Shown here in pieces: positions 47,102 through 58,276 of a stretch of DNA of 64,000 nt. Source of the DNA: Leucogyrophana mollusca (taxonomy: Eukaryota; Basidiomycota; Agaricomycetes; Boletales); NCBI GenBank assembly GCA_021014945.1, contig MU266360.1:62001-126000 (forward strand), written 5' to 3'. Every line of letters starts with the position of its first letter. Positions within the stretch are counted from its first letter, which is position 1. The notes below the pieces were generated by a model. The model saw nothing but the letters and a program-made list of their open reading frames with translations, searched no databases and had not been told where the DNA came from. The translations under genes and the position numbers were made by a program.

Positions 47102-49921
47102 ATGCCGCAAACTCTCTCCCTGCCCTTGCCACTGGGTTCGGTATTCGATTCTGACAATGTCTCGGAATCCGGCTCAGTAATATCTGGCCAAGCTCACAAA
47201 TTTCCCCACACTCGCGCCCAACTATCAGCTATTATCCGTCAGCACAAGCCTCTGCTGGATAACTGCGATGGTGAACCCGAAATCGATGATTCGTCCCGTA
47301 TCAGCTCCTCTTTTGTGAGCAAGGTGGCGGGCTTGCTTGCCGACGAGCAAGAAGACGACCTCAAAGTACTTTTGAAAACAACGTACGGCGTTGACGATGA
47401 ATCAGTCAGTTTTAGACCCCTTGGAGCAAACGATCTTCTGATTGGATTTCTCTTTTTCAGGTAGAGCAACATGTTCTAGACTTGATGCATAGACATCGCG
47501 ACGACGTGGCAGGAGTCCCCTTTTTATTCTTGACCCCAACTCGACGGCCATCGCGACCTTCTTCCCGAGCCTCGTCTCACTCTGTTCGCTTCAACCCGAA
47601 CAGACCAGATACCCCAACTTCTGTTCCTAATTCACCACTCGCAATCGGGTTCCGTAGACCGCACACACCTGCAGGCTCCCCTCTTGTCGGTGGGACAGCA
47701 TCATCATACATGACAGCGCGGAGTGTATCACCGATGCACTCCCCTACACTTACTCACGCTCAGGCGACACAAGCATACGCCCAATTCACATCAAGTCTCC
47801 CTTCATCTCCCATCTCATCACCTCGTCTTCTCAGTGCTAAAGCCACAGAATTCAAGCCCATTCAAAGGCCCCTTTCTGCCGCATCCTCAAATCCAGCAAC
47901 GCTGTCCGGATACAGAACGGAAACCCCGTCACCAGATCTGTGGGCTCATAGTCCACTCAGGGCGACATCAAACCTAGCTATAGCAGCCCCCCTGGTTCCT
48001 GACCACCCTCGGGCGGTCACTCCGAGCTCACTTCGGTCGTCACTCCGCCCTGGTGATGAGGATGAAGAGGAAGATCCTTTCGACCCTTTCGCCGCAAAGC
48101 CAGTCCCCCATTCCTTCCACCCTATCACTGTCACCGATTTCGACCAGTGGTCCGACTCTGCATCCCTTTCCCCCGACGATGCTCGCATCCACGACCATTT
48201 ACGACACCAACACCTATACGACTTTGAACCGCAGATGGACGGACCTGGGGACATGGACGCAGAAAACGCGGGATTCCTCACCGACGGCATGACACCACTC
48301 GACGTCCTGAGCTCCGTATTCGGCTCAACCCTTGCACCCTCAGAGCTGGAAGAGGCTCTGGCCAACAACGGATATGACTTTGAGCACGCGATGGCGTGGC
48401 TTGTGGACCGCGCTCTGCCTTCTCCCCCTCAGCATGCGCAGGCTAGGATGCAGCCCATGGGCGGACGTGTCACGCTGGTTTCACGAGACGGTCCTGGAGA
48501 GCTGCGCGGTGGACGCGGGGGATATCAGCCTATGGGTCCCAACGCAGTGCGGCCTGGGGGCAGGAACGTTAGTGGTCGACCTGCTGCAGGTGGCAACAGA
48601 GTCTGTCGATACTACCTTGCAGGCGAATGCTTGAGGGCGGATTGTCGATTCAGGTTGGTCTAGTCCGAGTTGAATGACCTTGGTACTCACCTCATTTTCA
48701 GCCATGACCTCGAAAGAGCGTTGTGTCGTTTTTGGCTCCGTGGGACTTGCGCGAAGCAAGATAGCTGCGAGTTCTTGCACCACCTTCCAAAAGACGTGGA
48801 CGTTTCGAGCCTTACTGGTGCCATTTCCAGAACCAACCTGAACAACCATTCTACTTCCTCAAGCCCGCCTCCTGACGAGTTTCCCGTACTCGGCTTTGAG
48901 GGAGCAGCAGCGGGCAGGAATAAGAGAGGAGGCATAGGCGGTCGTGACGAAAAATGGCACCACGATCCCGGAAGGACGCGGTTCGCTGCCGCTGTCAAGA
49001 AAACAGCGCCGGTTACCGCCCTATCAGATCGTGCTCTTGCCACGCGCCGAGAAGGAACCGGAACTCCTGCTGATAACTTGCACCTTCGTACTTCAGTTGT
49101 TGCTCCTAGGGCTTCTCCGCGGCTGAAGCTGCGAGCCCCAGCGTTGCTGCCCACTTTGCCAACTGGCGAATCGATAAACTCGCTTTACATGTCTTACCGC
49201 TCGCGGGCTCTCCAGCTAGGTGCCGCTCGGAACGCCTGCCTCTCACGTGCCGCGGATGCCTGGAGACGTGGAGACGGTGCAGCTGCGAAGAGGTTCAGCA
49301 GGGAGGGCCACGATCTCAACGCTAAAATGGGGAGCGAAATGACAGAAGCGGCGGGTAAATTGGTCAGAGAGCGTGCGAAACTGGCTGAGCAGGCTGTCAA
49401 AGGGAGAGATCTGGGCTGGTCTGATGATGCTGGCGACCGCACTAGTCGGGGGCGTGTGTGCGGAGGAGGCTTAGGGGTTTGTTTAGGTATTGCCAGCCAC
49501 GGCATCGGGGGCGACGCAAAATCTACCTCGGAGGAGAGGACGGAGAGCATGCTTGATTTACACGGTCTGCATTCGAATGAGGCGACTGAAGTCCTCGAAG
49601 AATTTCTGCTTGCAGTAAGTCCCCTAGTCGCTGGGCCCACGCATCCCGCCATCTGATTATGTATTTTTCAGCTGGAACGAGAACACTTCTTGGGTTTGGG
49701 TACGTTATTCCCGCTTTGCCCCGATTGGAGCCGGACTGATAAAATGCACCACAGCTTTCGTTGTGGTTGGGGAGGAGAAACACACCGGCACTCAAGATGC
49801 TGCGCGCGGTGCTTCGCGCGCTCGTCTTGCTGCGGGGGTTCGAGAGTGGCTGCACCGTTGGGGCTATCCTTGGAGCGAACGCGATGGCGTAATTTGCGTG
49901 GACCCTCTCACACACGCATGA
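47102..49921 (+). CDS. CUE-CCCH-DUF1771-SMR protein, possible RNA nuclease
   Basis: Five exons: 47102-47404, 47461-48653, 48702-49614, 49672-49699 and 49755-49921, giving 867 residues. Domains in order: a Ser/Pro-rich disordered stretch; a CUE-like ubiquitin-binding helix bundle (TPLDVLSSVFGSTLAPSELE, about 378-418); two CCCH zinc fingers (CRYYLAGECLRADCRFSH near 482-499 and CRFWLRGTCAKQDSCEFLH near 507-525); a DUF1771 helix pair (RSRALQLGAARNACLSRAA, about 663-727); and a C-terminal SMR domain (LDLHGLHSNEATEVLEEFLL through the end). SMR with DUF1771 and CUE is the plan of yeast Cue2 and the N4BP2 family, which cut mRNA at stalled ribosomes. The loop reading GEEKHTGTQ stands where GxGxHS is usual. 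The role as a decay nuclease is inferred. Confidence 0.82.
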
Positions 49922-50389
49922 AGGCCGCGGCAGCAGCGATAGTAAAAGCCCGATCGCTTTTTTGCAATGCGCGTTTTTCAAACGGATATGATTGTTAGGG
50001 GGGTCATCGTTGCTAAGATGGTAAGGTCTGGATTTCTGGAACATCTTGTGATTATAGGCAAATCTCGAAAATGTATGTATAACTGTGAAACTGAATAGGA
50101 CTAACGTAGCCAACCGGTACTGCCAGTGCTACTAGCTACATAGCTCTTGCGCTCAATATTGCTTTGCGACCATCCTAGCTGCCATCGTAAGCATCGCTTC
50201 ATGCTGACTGGCACTGCCTCCTGCGGCAAGCGCCGAGGCAGGGCGAGGGTGTCGCGTGGGATGCGTCCAAATATAGTAAGCCTGGTCGAAAGGACTCACT
50301 CCGCTGTCGTGAAGGCCGGCGGACGGGATGTGCCTGCATGCCAACAAGTACCCGACGTTCTCCTCTTTTCTTTTTAACGATTGACCACG
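49922..50389. other. Spacer between the SMR gene and the coiled-coil gene
   Basis: 468 bp between a stop and the next start on the same strand. It should hold the 3' UTR (left) and the promoter (right). A C/T-rich run (TCTCCTCTTTTCTTTTT) sits 11-27 bp before the ATG at 50390. No gene is seen. Confidence 0.4.
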
Positions 50390-51869
50390 ATGTCCGACCA
50401 CGAACAAGGCCACGAAAATTTGACCGATTTAAAGCCACGCCCTTATTCTATCGATCTCACTCTAGAGCTCGAACGTCAGCTCGACAATGAGTCTCTTCCA
50501 CCAACCTCGCCCACCGATGCCACAGGTCGCCCTCACTCGCTTGACCCACATGTCCTTGCATCCATCATCACCCAGCTCAGATCCTCACTGGTGGACGTCT
50601 CTCGAGAGCGGGATGATCTTGCACAGACACTGTCCGAAACACGCGCTCGCGAAGCGGGGCTCACGGACACGTTGAACCATATGACGGACAAGTACACCAG
50701 AATGGAAGAAGAGCTTGAGACTGCAAAGGCGAAGAGCAAAGACGATGAAGATGCTATCGCTATGCTGCGAACAAAGGTGGAAGAGAGCAGGTAAGGTTGT
50801 ATTTCTCCGCAATATCGCACCCAGTTCACACATGTTTCCTAGACGTGGGCTCATGCGACTTCAGTCTGAGAGTCGACGTATGAGCCAAACGCCTTCAGCA
50901 TTGGACATGTCTAGAGCTGGGATTCCATCGCTCGGAGCTCCACCCTCGTCGAAACGCTCGTCATTCGCCCCGCTTACTGGCTCAGCAGCTGGGCGCGTCA
51001 ACTCTCACAGACGCATCTCATCTGTTGCTACGGTCTCAGACACCAGCTTCTCCCTACTGGACGGCGGTATCCACCTTAGCTCTCCCAACCCTCAGACTCC
51101 TTCGTTCACTTTCCCAGACGCCTCTATGAGCAAAAACTCGCGGCGTATGTCTGGAATGTTTGGACGTGCCTCACCTCCTGCGTCGCTCTACACTACCGAA
51201 GAATCGGCAGAGCTTGAGAATCTCCGGCAGGAGTTGAACTCAATGCGGGTGGAGCTGGACATTGCGAAGCACGAGCTCGGCGAATCGAACGAAGCGAGGG
51301 AGGCCTCGGAGATGTGCGTCAAAGCGCTGCGCGAGTTTATCGCGGAGAACAACGTTGGAGAACAGCCTCCTCGACCACCACCCAGGCTACCTTCACTGTC
51401 GATGACTAGTAGCAGCCAGTCGGAAGCTGAGGCGAAGAAGGGTGCTGCTGCTGCGGCAGGGGGTTGGGGGTTCAAGCTGTGGAGAGCCGATACCACTGTC
51501 AAGAGTCCTGCGGCGCCTAGTCCGGCCGTCGCGTCACCCATACCTGTTCCAGCTGCCTCTGCGGCGCCTTTGACCAAGAAGCTGGGAGGTTTCTTCACGT
51601 CAAGAGGGAGTGTGTCATCGGTGACGTCTCCGATTCCTAGACCTATCGAGCAGGAGCCCATGTACAATGGGATGTCAGACGTTTCGTCCATCGAAGAGTC
51701 TGTCGTGGAGCCTGTCAGCCCCGCTAGCGAGCTTGCGAGGTCCAACGTGATGGTCCGGGACGGCAGCACAACATCCTCGAGGGATATGGGAAGTCCAGAG
51801 CAGGTGAAGGTGCAACATCTTGCATCTCCGTTGGCTCTGGAGAGTTCTCTGCCTTCATTGGCGACATAA
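50390..51869 (+). CDS. Coiled-coil, Ser/Pro-rich protein of unknown function
   Basis: Two exons, 50390-50790 and 50843-51869, encode 475 residues. I do not recognise a named family. A first coiled coil runs from about residue 62 to 145 (SSLVDVSRERDDLAQTLSE and following heptads up to the exon junction). A second, shorter one (ELENLRQELNSMRVELDIAK) lies near residue 275-320 and ends with MCVKALREFIAEN. The regions between and after are Ser/Pro/Ala-rich and probably disordered, with GGWGFKLWR as the one compact segment. The layout suggests a dimeric scaffold or adaptor, for instance for cytoskeleton or membrane traffic, but nothing in the sequence proves it. The start is the ATG after a C/T-rich leader; a TTG three codons earlier is in frame. 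Confidence 0.75.
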
Positions 51870-52422
51870 GTCGACAATGGGGTATTAATTCGAGCTTCAG
51901 GCTTGGCTCTTCGATCTTCAGTCCGCCTTTACTTTCCTTGATATGCCAACGGTTTCTCTTCGGGTTGATTTGTGTCTCCGCCCGCTATTTCTCGCACTTA
52001 TATAGTATACGCCCCATAATGTAGGAGTACAGAATGCGCAGTGACTGGGATGTCTACACACTATGGCTCGATTACTAGAGTGTATTTACAGCCGCTGAAA
52101 TATTGTAGTAAAGGTGTGGGTTGGAACATATTTTCGAGTGCGGGATTGGCTTTCCAATTTGTCGATTTGCGAGCCTGACTGTAGACAAAACGGCCTACGT
52201 CGTGCTCCATTATCTGAATCTCCATCACAGCTGGCTGACGTCCTTGAAGAGGGGTTGGTGCTGGCAAGGTGTTGGTGGCCTTCCAGCCGGGCCGGCCGGG
52301 AGCGTGCCTCTTAGCTAATCAAGCGTTCACAAAGGCGCCGAATTCAGTCTTGCATCCTGCCATTGACCCGCGCGGCGGCCTGTAACTTTACGCTCACGTC
52401 CAAAGGACCGCACTTGGCTGTC
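51870..52422. other. Spacer before CAF40
   Basis: About 550 bp of 3' UTR and promoter sequence with T-rich runs on the left. No gene or element is recognised. Confidence 0.4.
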
Positions 52423-53691
52423 ATGGCGGGACTCATCTCTCCAAAACCGCTCTCTTACCTCCATGCTGGGCAATTCAACCCTTATCAACAGCGAGCAATG
52501 TCTGGCTATTCCGAGACCCCTTCCATTGGATCTGCCTCGCTGGCTCACCACCTGCCTCATCAGGCGCTTGGGCAGTTCGCGGGAGGGCTGATGTCGAGCA
52601 ATCTGGGACTACAGGAGGAGGGAAAGATTTACGCACTGGTCATTGACTTGACCGACCCAGCTGCGCGTGAAGGAGCCTTGCTCGAACTCAGCAAGAAGAG
52701 AGAACAGTACGACGACCTTGCCCTGGTCTTGTGGCATTCTTTCGGTGAGTTTTCTTCCCTGTAGGGGCCCCACCGGTCGGCTGCTGACTGTGATAAACCA
52801 GGGATTATGCCTGCCCTCTTACAGGAAATTGTCTCCGTGTATCCTCTTCTGTCCCCTCCGAACCTCACCGCACATGTGTCAAATCGTGTCTGCAATGCCC
52901 TGGCGTTGCTCCAATGTGTGGCTTCTCACTCTGAGACCCGGCAACTCTTCTTGAACGGTAGGGTCCTTCTCCCATACTTCCCAACCGTGTCTTATCTGTT
53001 GTGTCCAGCGCACATCCCGCTGTTCCTTTACCCCTTCCTTAACACGACTTCAAAAACGCGACCATTTGAGTACCTAAGGCTCACCTCTCTTGGAGTCATT
53101 GGGGCCCTTGTCAAAGTAAGTCTCTCCTTGACTGAAGAAAGTGCCCGGAATTTATTCGCCTGCTGCAGCAAAACGATAACAACACCGTTATCCACTTCCT
53201 CCTGTCCACCGAGATTATACCCCTCTGCCTCCGCATCATGGAGACCGGCTCGGAGCTCTCAAAAACAGTCGCCATTTTCATCGTTCAAAAAATATTGTTG
53301 GACGAGACTGGCTTAACCTATATCTGTCACACGTATGAACGCTTCTACGCCGTTGGGACTGTTCTCAGCAACATGGTTAACCAACTGGTTGAGACCCAGG
53401 CGGTCAGGCTGTTGAAGCATGTAGTGAGGTGTTATCTGCGGTTGAGTGACAACCTCAGGTAAGCCACCGCTTCTATCGTTCTCAACTGTCGCTGATGATC
53501 GGTTCCAGGGCCAGAGAGGCGCTGCGCGCATGTCTCCCAGAGCCCCTTCGAGATCAGACGTTCAGTACTCTTCTCAAGGTCAGGAAATCTCTTATCCGCA
53601 TCATACTTGGTTGATTGACAATGGGATACAGGGTGACATGGTCACAAAACGCTGCCTCACGACCCTGCTCACTAACCTCAATGAGCAGTAG
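52423..53691 (+). CDS. CAF40: CCR4-NOT complex subunit CAF40 (CNOT9/RCD1)
   Basis: Six exons: 52423-52744, 52802-52957, 53009-53115, 53169-53458, 53509-53578 and 53632-53691, giving 334 residues. After about 65 variable residues, the armadillo-repeat domain contains [40 protein letters not shown] and [20 protein letters not shown], then [17 protein letters not shown] and [20 protein letters not shown]. It ends [12 protein letters not shown]. These are hallmarks of CNOT9/Rcd1, one of the most conserved subunits of the CCR4-NOT deadenylase. CNOT9 binds tryptophan-containing motifs in decay adaptors and recruits the complex to mRNAs. All splice sites are canonical and phases close. Confidence 0.95.
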
Positions 53692-54207
53692 CGCAAATAA
53701 CCACATGGTGGCCTCGTTCCCCACTCTTTACGAACGATATTGATGAGCATCAGCTCCAAGTTCTGACACATAAAACCATTGTACTTTTGCCCAATTCCTG
53801 GCTCCTGATGGGGTTCACATCTTCAATCTGTATCGTTCGCTATACAACAAGCTCGTTATAATGCAGAATACTAGATTCTCGACTTGTGTGTATGTAGTAG
53901 TTATTTTGCAACGGACAGGCTTTCTTTGTTTCCATCAGCTGGACCCAAAAGATTGGTATGGATGTGGGAATGTGCTGTGCGGTGCTGAGAACGAGCTGTT
54001 GATTTGAACTCCTGTGTTAGTCAACCGGGCTACGGCGCAGTGCTGTTTAATTGACTTAACAAGATACTCGGACCAGCTTTTGACACTTGCATGGCTCCAC
54101 TTTTCGCTTCTTCCCAGATAATTTCTTGAACCCTTCTCACTCACAATTCACGCCGATATTCTGTTACTCTTTGTGTGTACGACCTGTTGGAAGAGCTGCT
54201 TCCAACA
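53692..54207. other. Spacer between CAF40 and SUR2
   Basis: About 515 bp holding the CAF40 3' UTR and the SUR2 promoter. The SUR2 frame is open leftwards to about 54175, but with no ATG before 54208. No other gene is recognised. Confidence 0.4.
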
Positions 54208-55337
54208 ATGTATGAGCTCGCAGGCGATTTTCTCTCCAACGGGTCACAAGTCATGAACACAACCTGTCGATCCTTTTTCGATGGCCAAAACATATGTCTC
54301 CCTCTCACAGAGATCCCGTTCTACTACACCCTCCGACAAAACATCCTCCCAGGCCTCTCTGACACCATCCTCGCCCTCGCAGCTCCAGTCGTCGCGTACT
54401 GGTCCATGTCGCTCTTCTTTCATTTTCTCGACTGTTCGGGTTGGAAATGGCTGGACAAGTACCGCATCCACGAATCCGTCGAGGTCAAGTCCCGCAACCT
54501 CGCTTCTCATTCGGACGTGATTTGGGCGGTCGTCATCCAGCACATCATACAAACGATTCTTGGGTACTTGTGGCTTACCGAGCCCCCTGAGATATCCCAT
54601 GTGCGTTGTCAGAGGGAAATGGAAGCTGTAGGGGGGTCATTAGTGATGATGGCTCGGCGACTCATGGGCGACGACTCAGCCACGCGCTTTCTGGAGGCAA
54701 GAGGCGCAGCCATGACGCATTGGTTGTATTGGTGGGGTATACCTGCCTTTCAGATTGGGTTCTCATTGTCAGTCATTTACTTTGCGTCTTCTTTCCCGAG
54801 TCTCACCGCTTCATCCAACCCCCAGATTCTTCCTCGACACATGGCAGTATTTCCTCCACCGCCTTATGCACACCAACAAGTTCCTCTACAAGCAGTTCCA
54901 CTCTGTTCACCATAGGCTCTATGTGCCATACGCCTTCGGGGCATTGTACAATCACCCTCTCGAGGGCTTTGTGTTGGACAGCCTCGGTGCCGTCATCGCT
55001 GAATATCTGGCCGGCTTGACTGTTCGCCAGACTATCTTCCTCTTCGCGTTCAGCACTTGCAAGACCGTCGACGACCATTGTGGCTATAGCCTGCCTTTCG
55101 ATCCTCTACAAATGTTTAGCGGCAACAACGCAGATTATCATGACATACATCATCAGGTGACTGACCTTCCACCTCTGCGTGATTGTTTGGCACTCAAACA
55201 GATATTTTTCCTTCCAGACTATTGGTATCAAATCGAATTTCTCACAGCCATTTTTCGTTCACTGGGATACTTTATTGGGGACACGCATGACTAGGAAAGA
55301 TATCGAAGAGCGCAGACGCAAGGTCAAGACCACATGA
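54208..55337 (+). CDS. SUR2: Sphinganine C4-hydroxylase SUR2
   Basis: Three exons: 54208-54767, 54826-55156 and 55218-55337, giving 336 residues. The fatty-acid hydroxylase motifs are present: HRLMH (H198 and H202), HSVHH (H212, H215, H216) and HDIHH (H292, H295, H296), which hold the di-iron centre. Flanking blocks LYWWGIPAFQIGFS, DTWQYFLHRLMHTNK and HRLYVPYAFGALYNHPLEG are specific to Sur2. Several membrane segments surround them. The enzyme sits in the ER and hydroxylates dihydrosphingosine at C4 to give phytosphingosine. The start is uncertain: 54208 is the first in-frame ATG, and a second Met at 54253 would also fit. The C-terminus is basic (RKDIEERRRKVKTT). Confidence 0.93.
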
Positions 55338-56257
55338 AGGATGTTGTTCCTCTCTCTCAAATATAGGATGTGCCCATTGGTTGGTTTCGATAGACTTCTT
55401 CGCTTTTATAATTTTCGACTTTCGCGTAATCGTAATCGTACTTGCACTCACCGTCTCATCCAGCCCTGGAAAACTTCTCGGGAAAGTCGTTTGAGCGCGC
55501 AGCCCGCTTTCTCGTTCTTCGGATCCGCTCCCCTGCCGCCTCATCATTTACACAGGCAGGGTTGGGTACCCGGCGCTCAGCAACTGTCCAGGCTGAGCTT
55601 CTCGCAAGTCTCGCAGTTGTACGTATAACCATGTACCACCCGGCACTTGAGCTGTAATGGCTATCATACGAGGATGCTTCATCAAACTTGCCTCCGACAC
55701 GAGCAAACCGGCCCTCAGTCTCAGACATACGCTATTTGACAGGTCAGACTGAGATATAGTGCCTTGCTCGCGTTACATTGCCGTGGACTTTACTGCCGAG
55801 CGTTACGTCCCTTATAATCCTCTAGATCTTCGCTTCCTTCAGCAGAATCAGCTCGAAGTATCATGTTCCAGATAATGTTGAGTGTCATCATACGGCTCCG
55901 CGTGGATTGTGTATCACTGGTCGAGCGGCAGCCGCGTCCGTACCCACCTTGGGCGGGTGTCCGAGTCCACAGTGAACTCCGGCGAACTTGAGGCCTTGAG
56001 GATACCGATACTATAGACAGTGACGGACTTCACTGGGTCCGCATACCAGGCAGGGATACATGTCGTGGAACTGCTTCTCCAAGTATGAGTCAAGTACCTT
56101 GTGAGTAATGAGGGGGACTGGATTTTTGTAGTTTGCTGTATGTAGAATAGACACCTATACAGGGAAATCCAATGGAGTATCAAAACCAGAAATTCAAATT
56201 CGCCAATTGTCAGAAGCTATGGCGAGTAACGATAGCTCCCGATGTACCCCATTGCCG
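55338..56257. other. Stretch between SUR2 and the secreted-protein gene
   Basis: About 920 bp between two convergent stops. An ATG-started minus-strand frame of 90 codons (55456-55728) encodes a Ser/Arg/Ala-rich peptide I do not recognise. It could be chance or a small gene, and I do not call it. Otherwise nothing is seen. Confidence 0.35.
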
Positions 56258-56761
56258 TTAGGTGGCGAGCTTGAAGGCGTTCGCCCACTTCACATTACCG
56301 GGCCCGTATTGGGCGACGTGGTCGTACCCGCCGAAGGTATAGAAATTGTTGGGGTTTTGCGCTGTAGGTAGAATTCATCGGCTCAGGGACACTACTCGCA
56401 TAAAAGGAAAGAAACACGCACTATGCCCTACAAGATCCTTGCAATGGGAATCATAATAGAGTCTAAGGACGACGCTGTTGCTCCTCGATTCCTTCGATCT
56501 CAAGATAAAGGAGTTGACGTTGTTGGTCGTGTTCTTCAACGCAATGCATCTGGTCGTCAGGTTTTGTTTGTCTGGGAGGCTCTCCGAGAAGTAGTCATGG
56601 GCGCCTTTGGTATAGCGGCATTCGGTGCCGGTAAAGGTTTCGAGGGCCCAAGCGGCGTCCTTCTTAAGAGGAATCGCGTAGTTGCAATTGTGTTCTTTTT
56701 TGGCGACGACGGAAGTGACGGCGGCGAGAAGGAAAACGACGGCCTTTGGGCTGATGAACAT
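56258..56761 (-). CDS. Small secreted protein, unknown function
   Basis: Two exons, 56422-56761 and 56258-56361, encode 147 residues. The first 20 (MFISPKAVVFLLAAVTSVVA) form a clear signal peptide ending in a good cleavage site. The mature part has four cysteines (HNC, TEC, TRC and SHC), enough for two disulfides. It has two probable N-glycosylation sites (NLT, and NTT in LKNTTNN) and ends NVKWANAFKLAT. The intron has a GTGCGT donor and a CTACAG acceptor, and joins GHT to QNPNNFYTFGGYDH. I know no family for it. Small cysteine-containing secreted proteins are common in Agaricomycetes and may act in cell-wall, substrate or host interaction; that is inference. It is the only clearly lineage-specific secreted gene in the window. 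Confidence 0.8.
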
Positions 56762-58276
56762 TGCGCTGGTACCTTTGGATTCAGAGATCAGCTGGGCAAC
56801 GGTTCAAGAAGAGTGGATGACGCGCACTTGAAGGAGGTGGAATTCGATGAGATGATCCTCTCTGGAGCCCATGACGGCTTCACCATATAAGTACTCGTAT
56901 GGTGACCCCCATGAGCCTCGTAAGCTAAGCAGTTGGCATGTCGGGTCGATTATGTGGAGCTCACTGCAATCATTGCAAGTCATCGGTTGACTTCGGTTAT
57001 GCATCGATGGACGTTGAGTTGACAGCGGTAAGCAGGGCCCCCGGTAATCAATCTTTTACGGCCCTCGGGCCAGCCTCGGGCTCGGGCACCCCTCCCGCCC
57101 ATCAGGACATGTGGCCAGAGGGAGACCCAAGGAGATGACGACGACATGCACCGAACACGATCCTCCCCCGAACCCGCCCGAACCACCCAGACCTGTCCGC
57201 CCAGGTGGAAGGCCGGGCGCCGCTCATCCCGCAAACCAGATATGTGAACACAGAAAATTGCGTGATCCTCCATGTTGCCCTACAGAAGGATCTTAGCTGT
57301 AGTGGCCGTGGAATACAGGCGATTCGGGGAAAATCGAGAGAGGACACGGAAAAATCAGAGCCGAGACAACACCCTGGCAGGTTGGAGTGATGTTGTTCCA
57401 GTTGTTCAAAGACTCGCGTCGCGAATCTCTGTCATTATGGATGCGACGGCATACCAGTAATTGGATGGGAACGAAGGGCCGAGAGACCGGGGTTGTTGGG
57501 CCTATGGCCCGGTGCTGGGTGGACCATCGGACTCCCAAGTCACGGTTAAAAAATTGATGATAAGTATGTCAAGGCCGCTGTTGCCAGAGATAATGGAGAT
57601 ACATCTGAGGTGGCGCTCGACATCTTACTTGCAATGAGTGGGGATGGTTCATTTCAGGGATGCTGTGCCCACGGTGGTGCGGAATCGGTAGACTGAGCTG
57701 GATGAGGCGGAAGGGGCTGAGATTTCTGTCGCATGAGGGAAGGGGTATAATGGCGAGGGATTCGCTCGCAGTGACACGTAAACAGGAGTTAGATGGTGTA
57801 TGATATGCAAATGTGGGAGAGGATCCCTCGGGATCACCGTCAGCAGCCCACGTTACCGACAGCCTAATAGTAACTGGGCAGTCCTTAACTTGCTGTGTGG
57901 TCCCCAATCGCCACGTCTTCCCAGTCAGTTGGTAGCTTCACTGGAGTCGGCTCGAGCAGAACTTCGATGGAGGTGGAATAGCACCCACGCGTGCCAGTAT
58001 TATATAGAATGAAGGCATTCGTTCATGAAAGATAATGCTACGTCGCACGAGTGGACGTTCAAACGTTCCAGTTTCCAAGTTGAAGCTGGCACATGTCGGA
58101 TTTCGGATCTTGCCGACCAAATCTAATCCGTCTCAGACGTCGCGGGGACATCGACTGTGTGGTGTGGTTTTAGAGTCACTCGCTCTACGCGCAAGTACCT
58201 TGTTTTCGGCGATACTGGTGCTGTGGTATTGATCCTACCCGCATCCCTCTAGCGACTTCCGAGCAAATTTACACGC
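56762..58276. other. 1.5-kb stretch without a recognised gene
   Basis: It lies between divergent starts of the secreted-protein gene (left) and ZPR1 (right). Only short frames occur. G/C-rich sequence around 57060-57240 contrasts with A/T-richer flanks. It contains the inverted repeat at 56881-56904 near the left gene. No transposon or tRNA signature is seen. Confidence 0.4.
56881..56904. promoter_or_regulatory. Inverted repeat upstream of the secreted-protein gene
   Basis: CACCATA and TATGGTG form perfect 7-bp arms around a 10-bp centre, about 120 bp before the start codon at 56761. Read on the minus strand, the centre and the arm nearest the gene contain TTATATGG, a possible TATA element. 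The symmetry suits a dimeric regulator, but one short palindrome can arise by chance. Confidence 0.3.

Noticed and set aside
55456..55728. ATG-started 90-codon minus-strand frame
   Set aside because: I tested it for an RPB12/zinc-ribbon gene because one frame reads NCETCEK, but stops follow and no splice rescues the second cysteine pair. Left uncalled.
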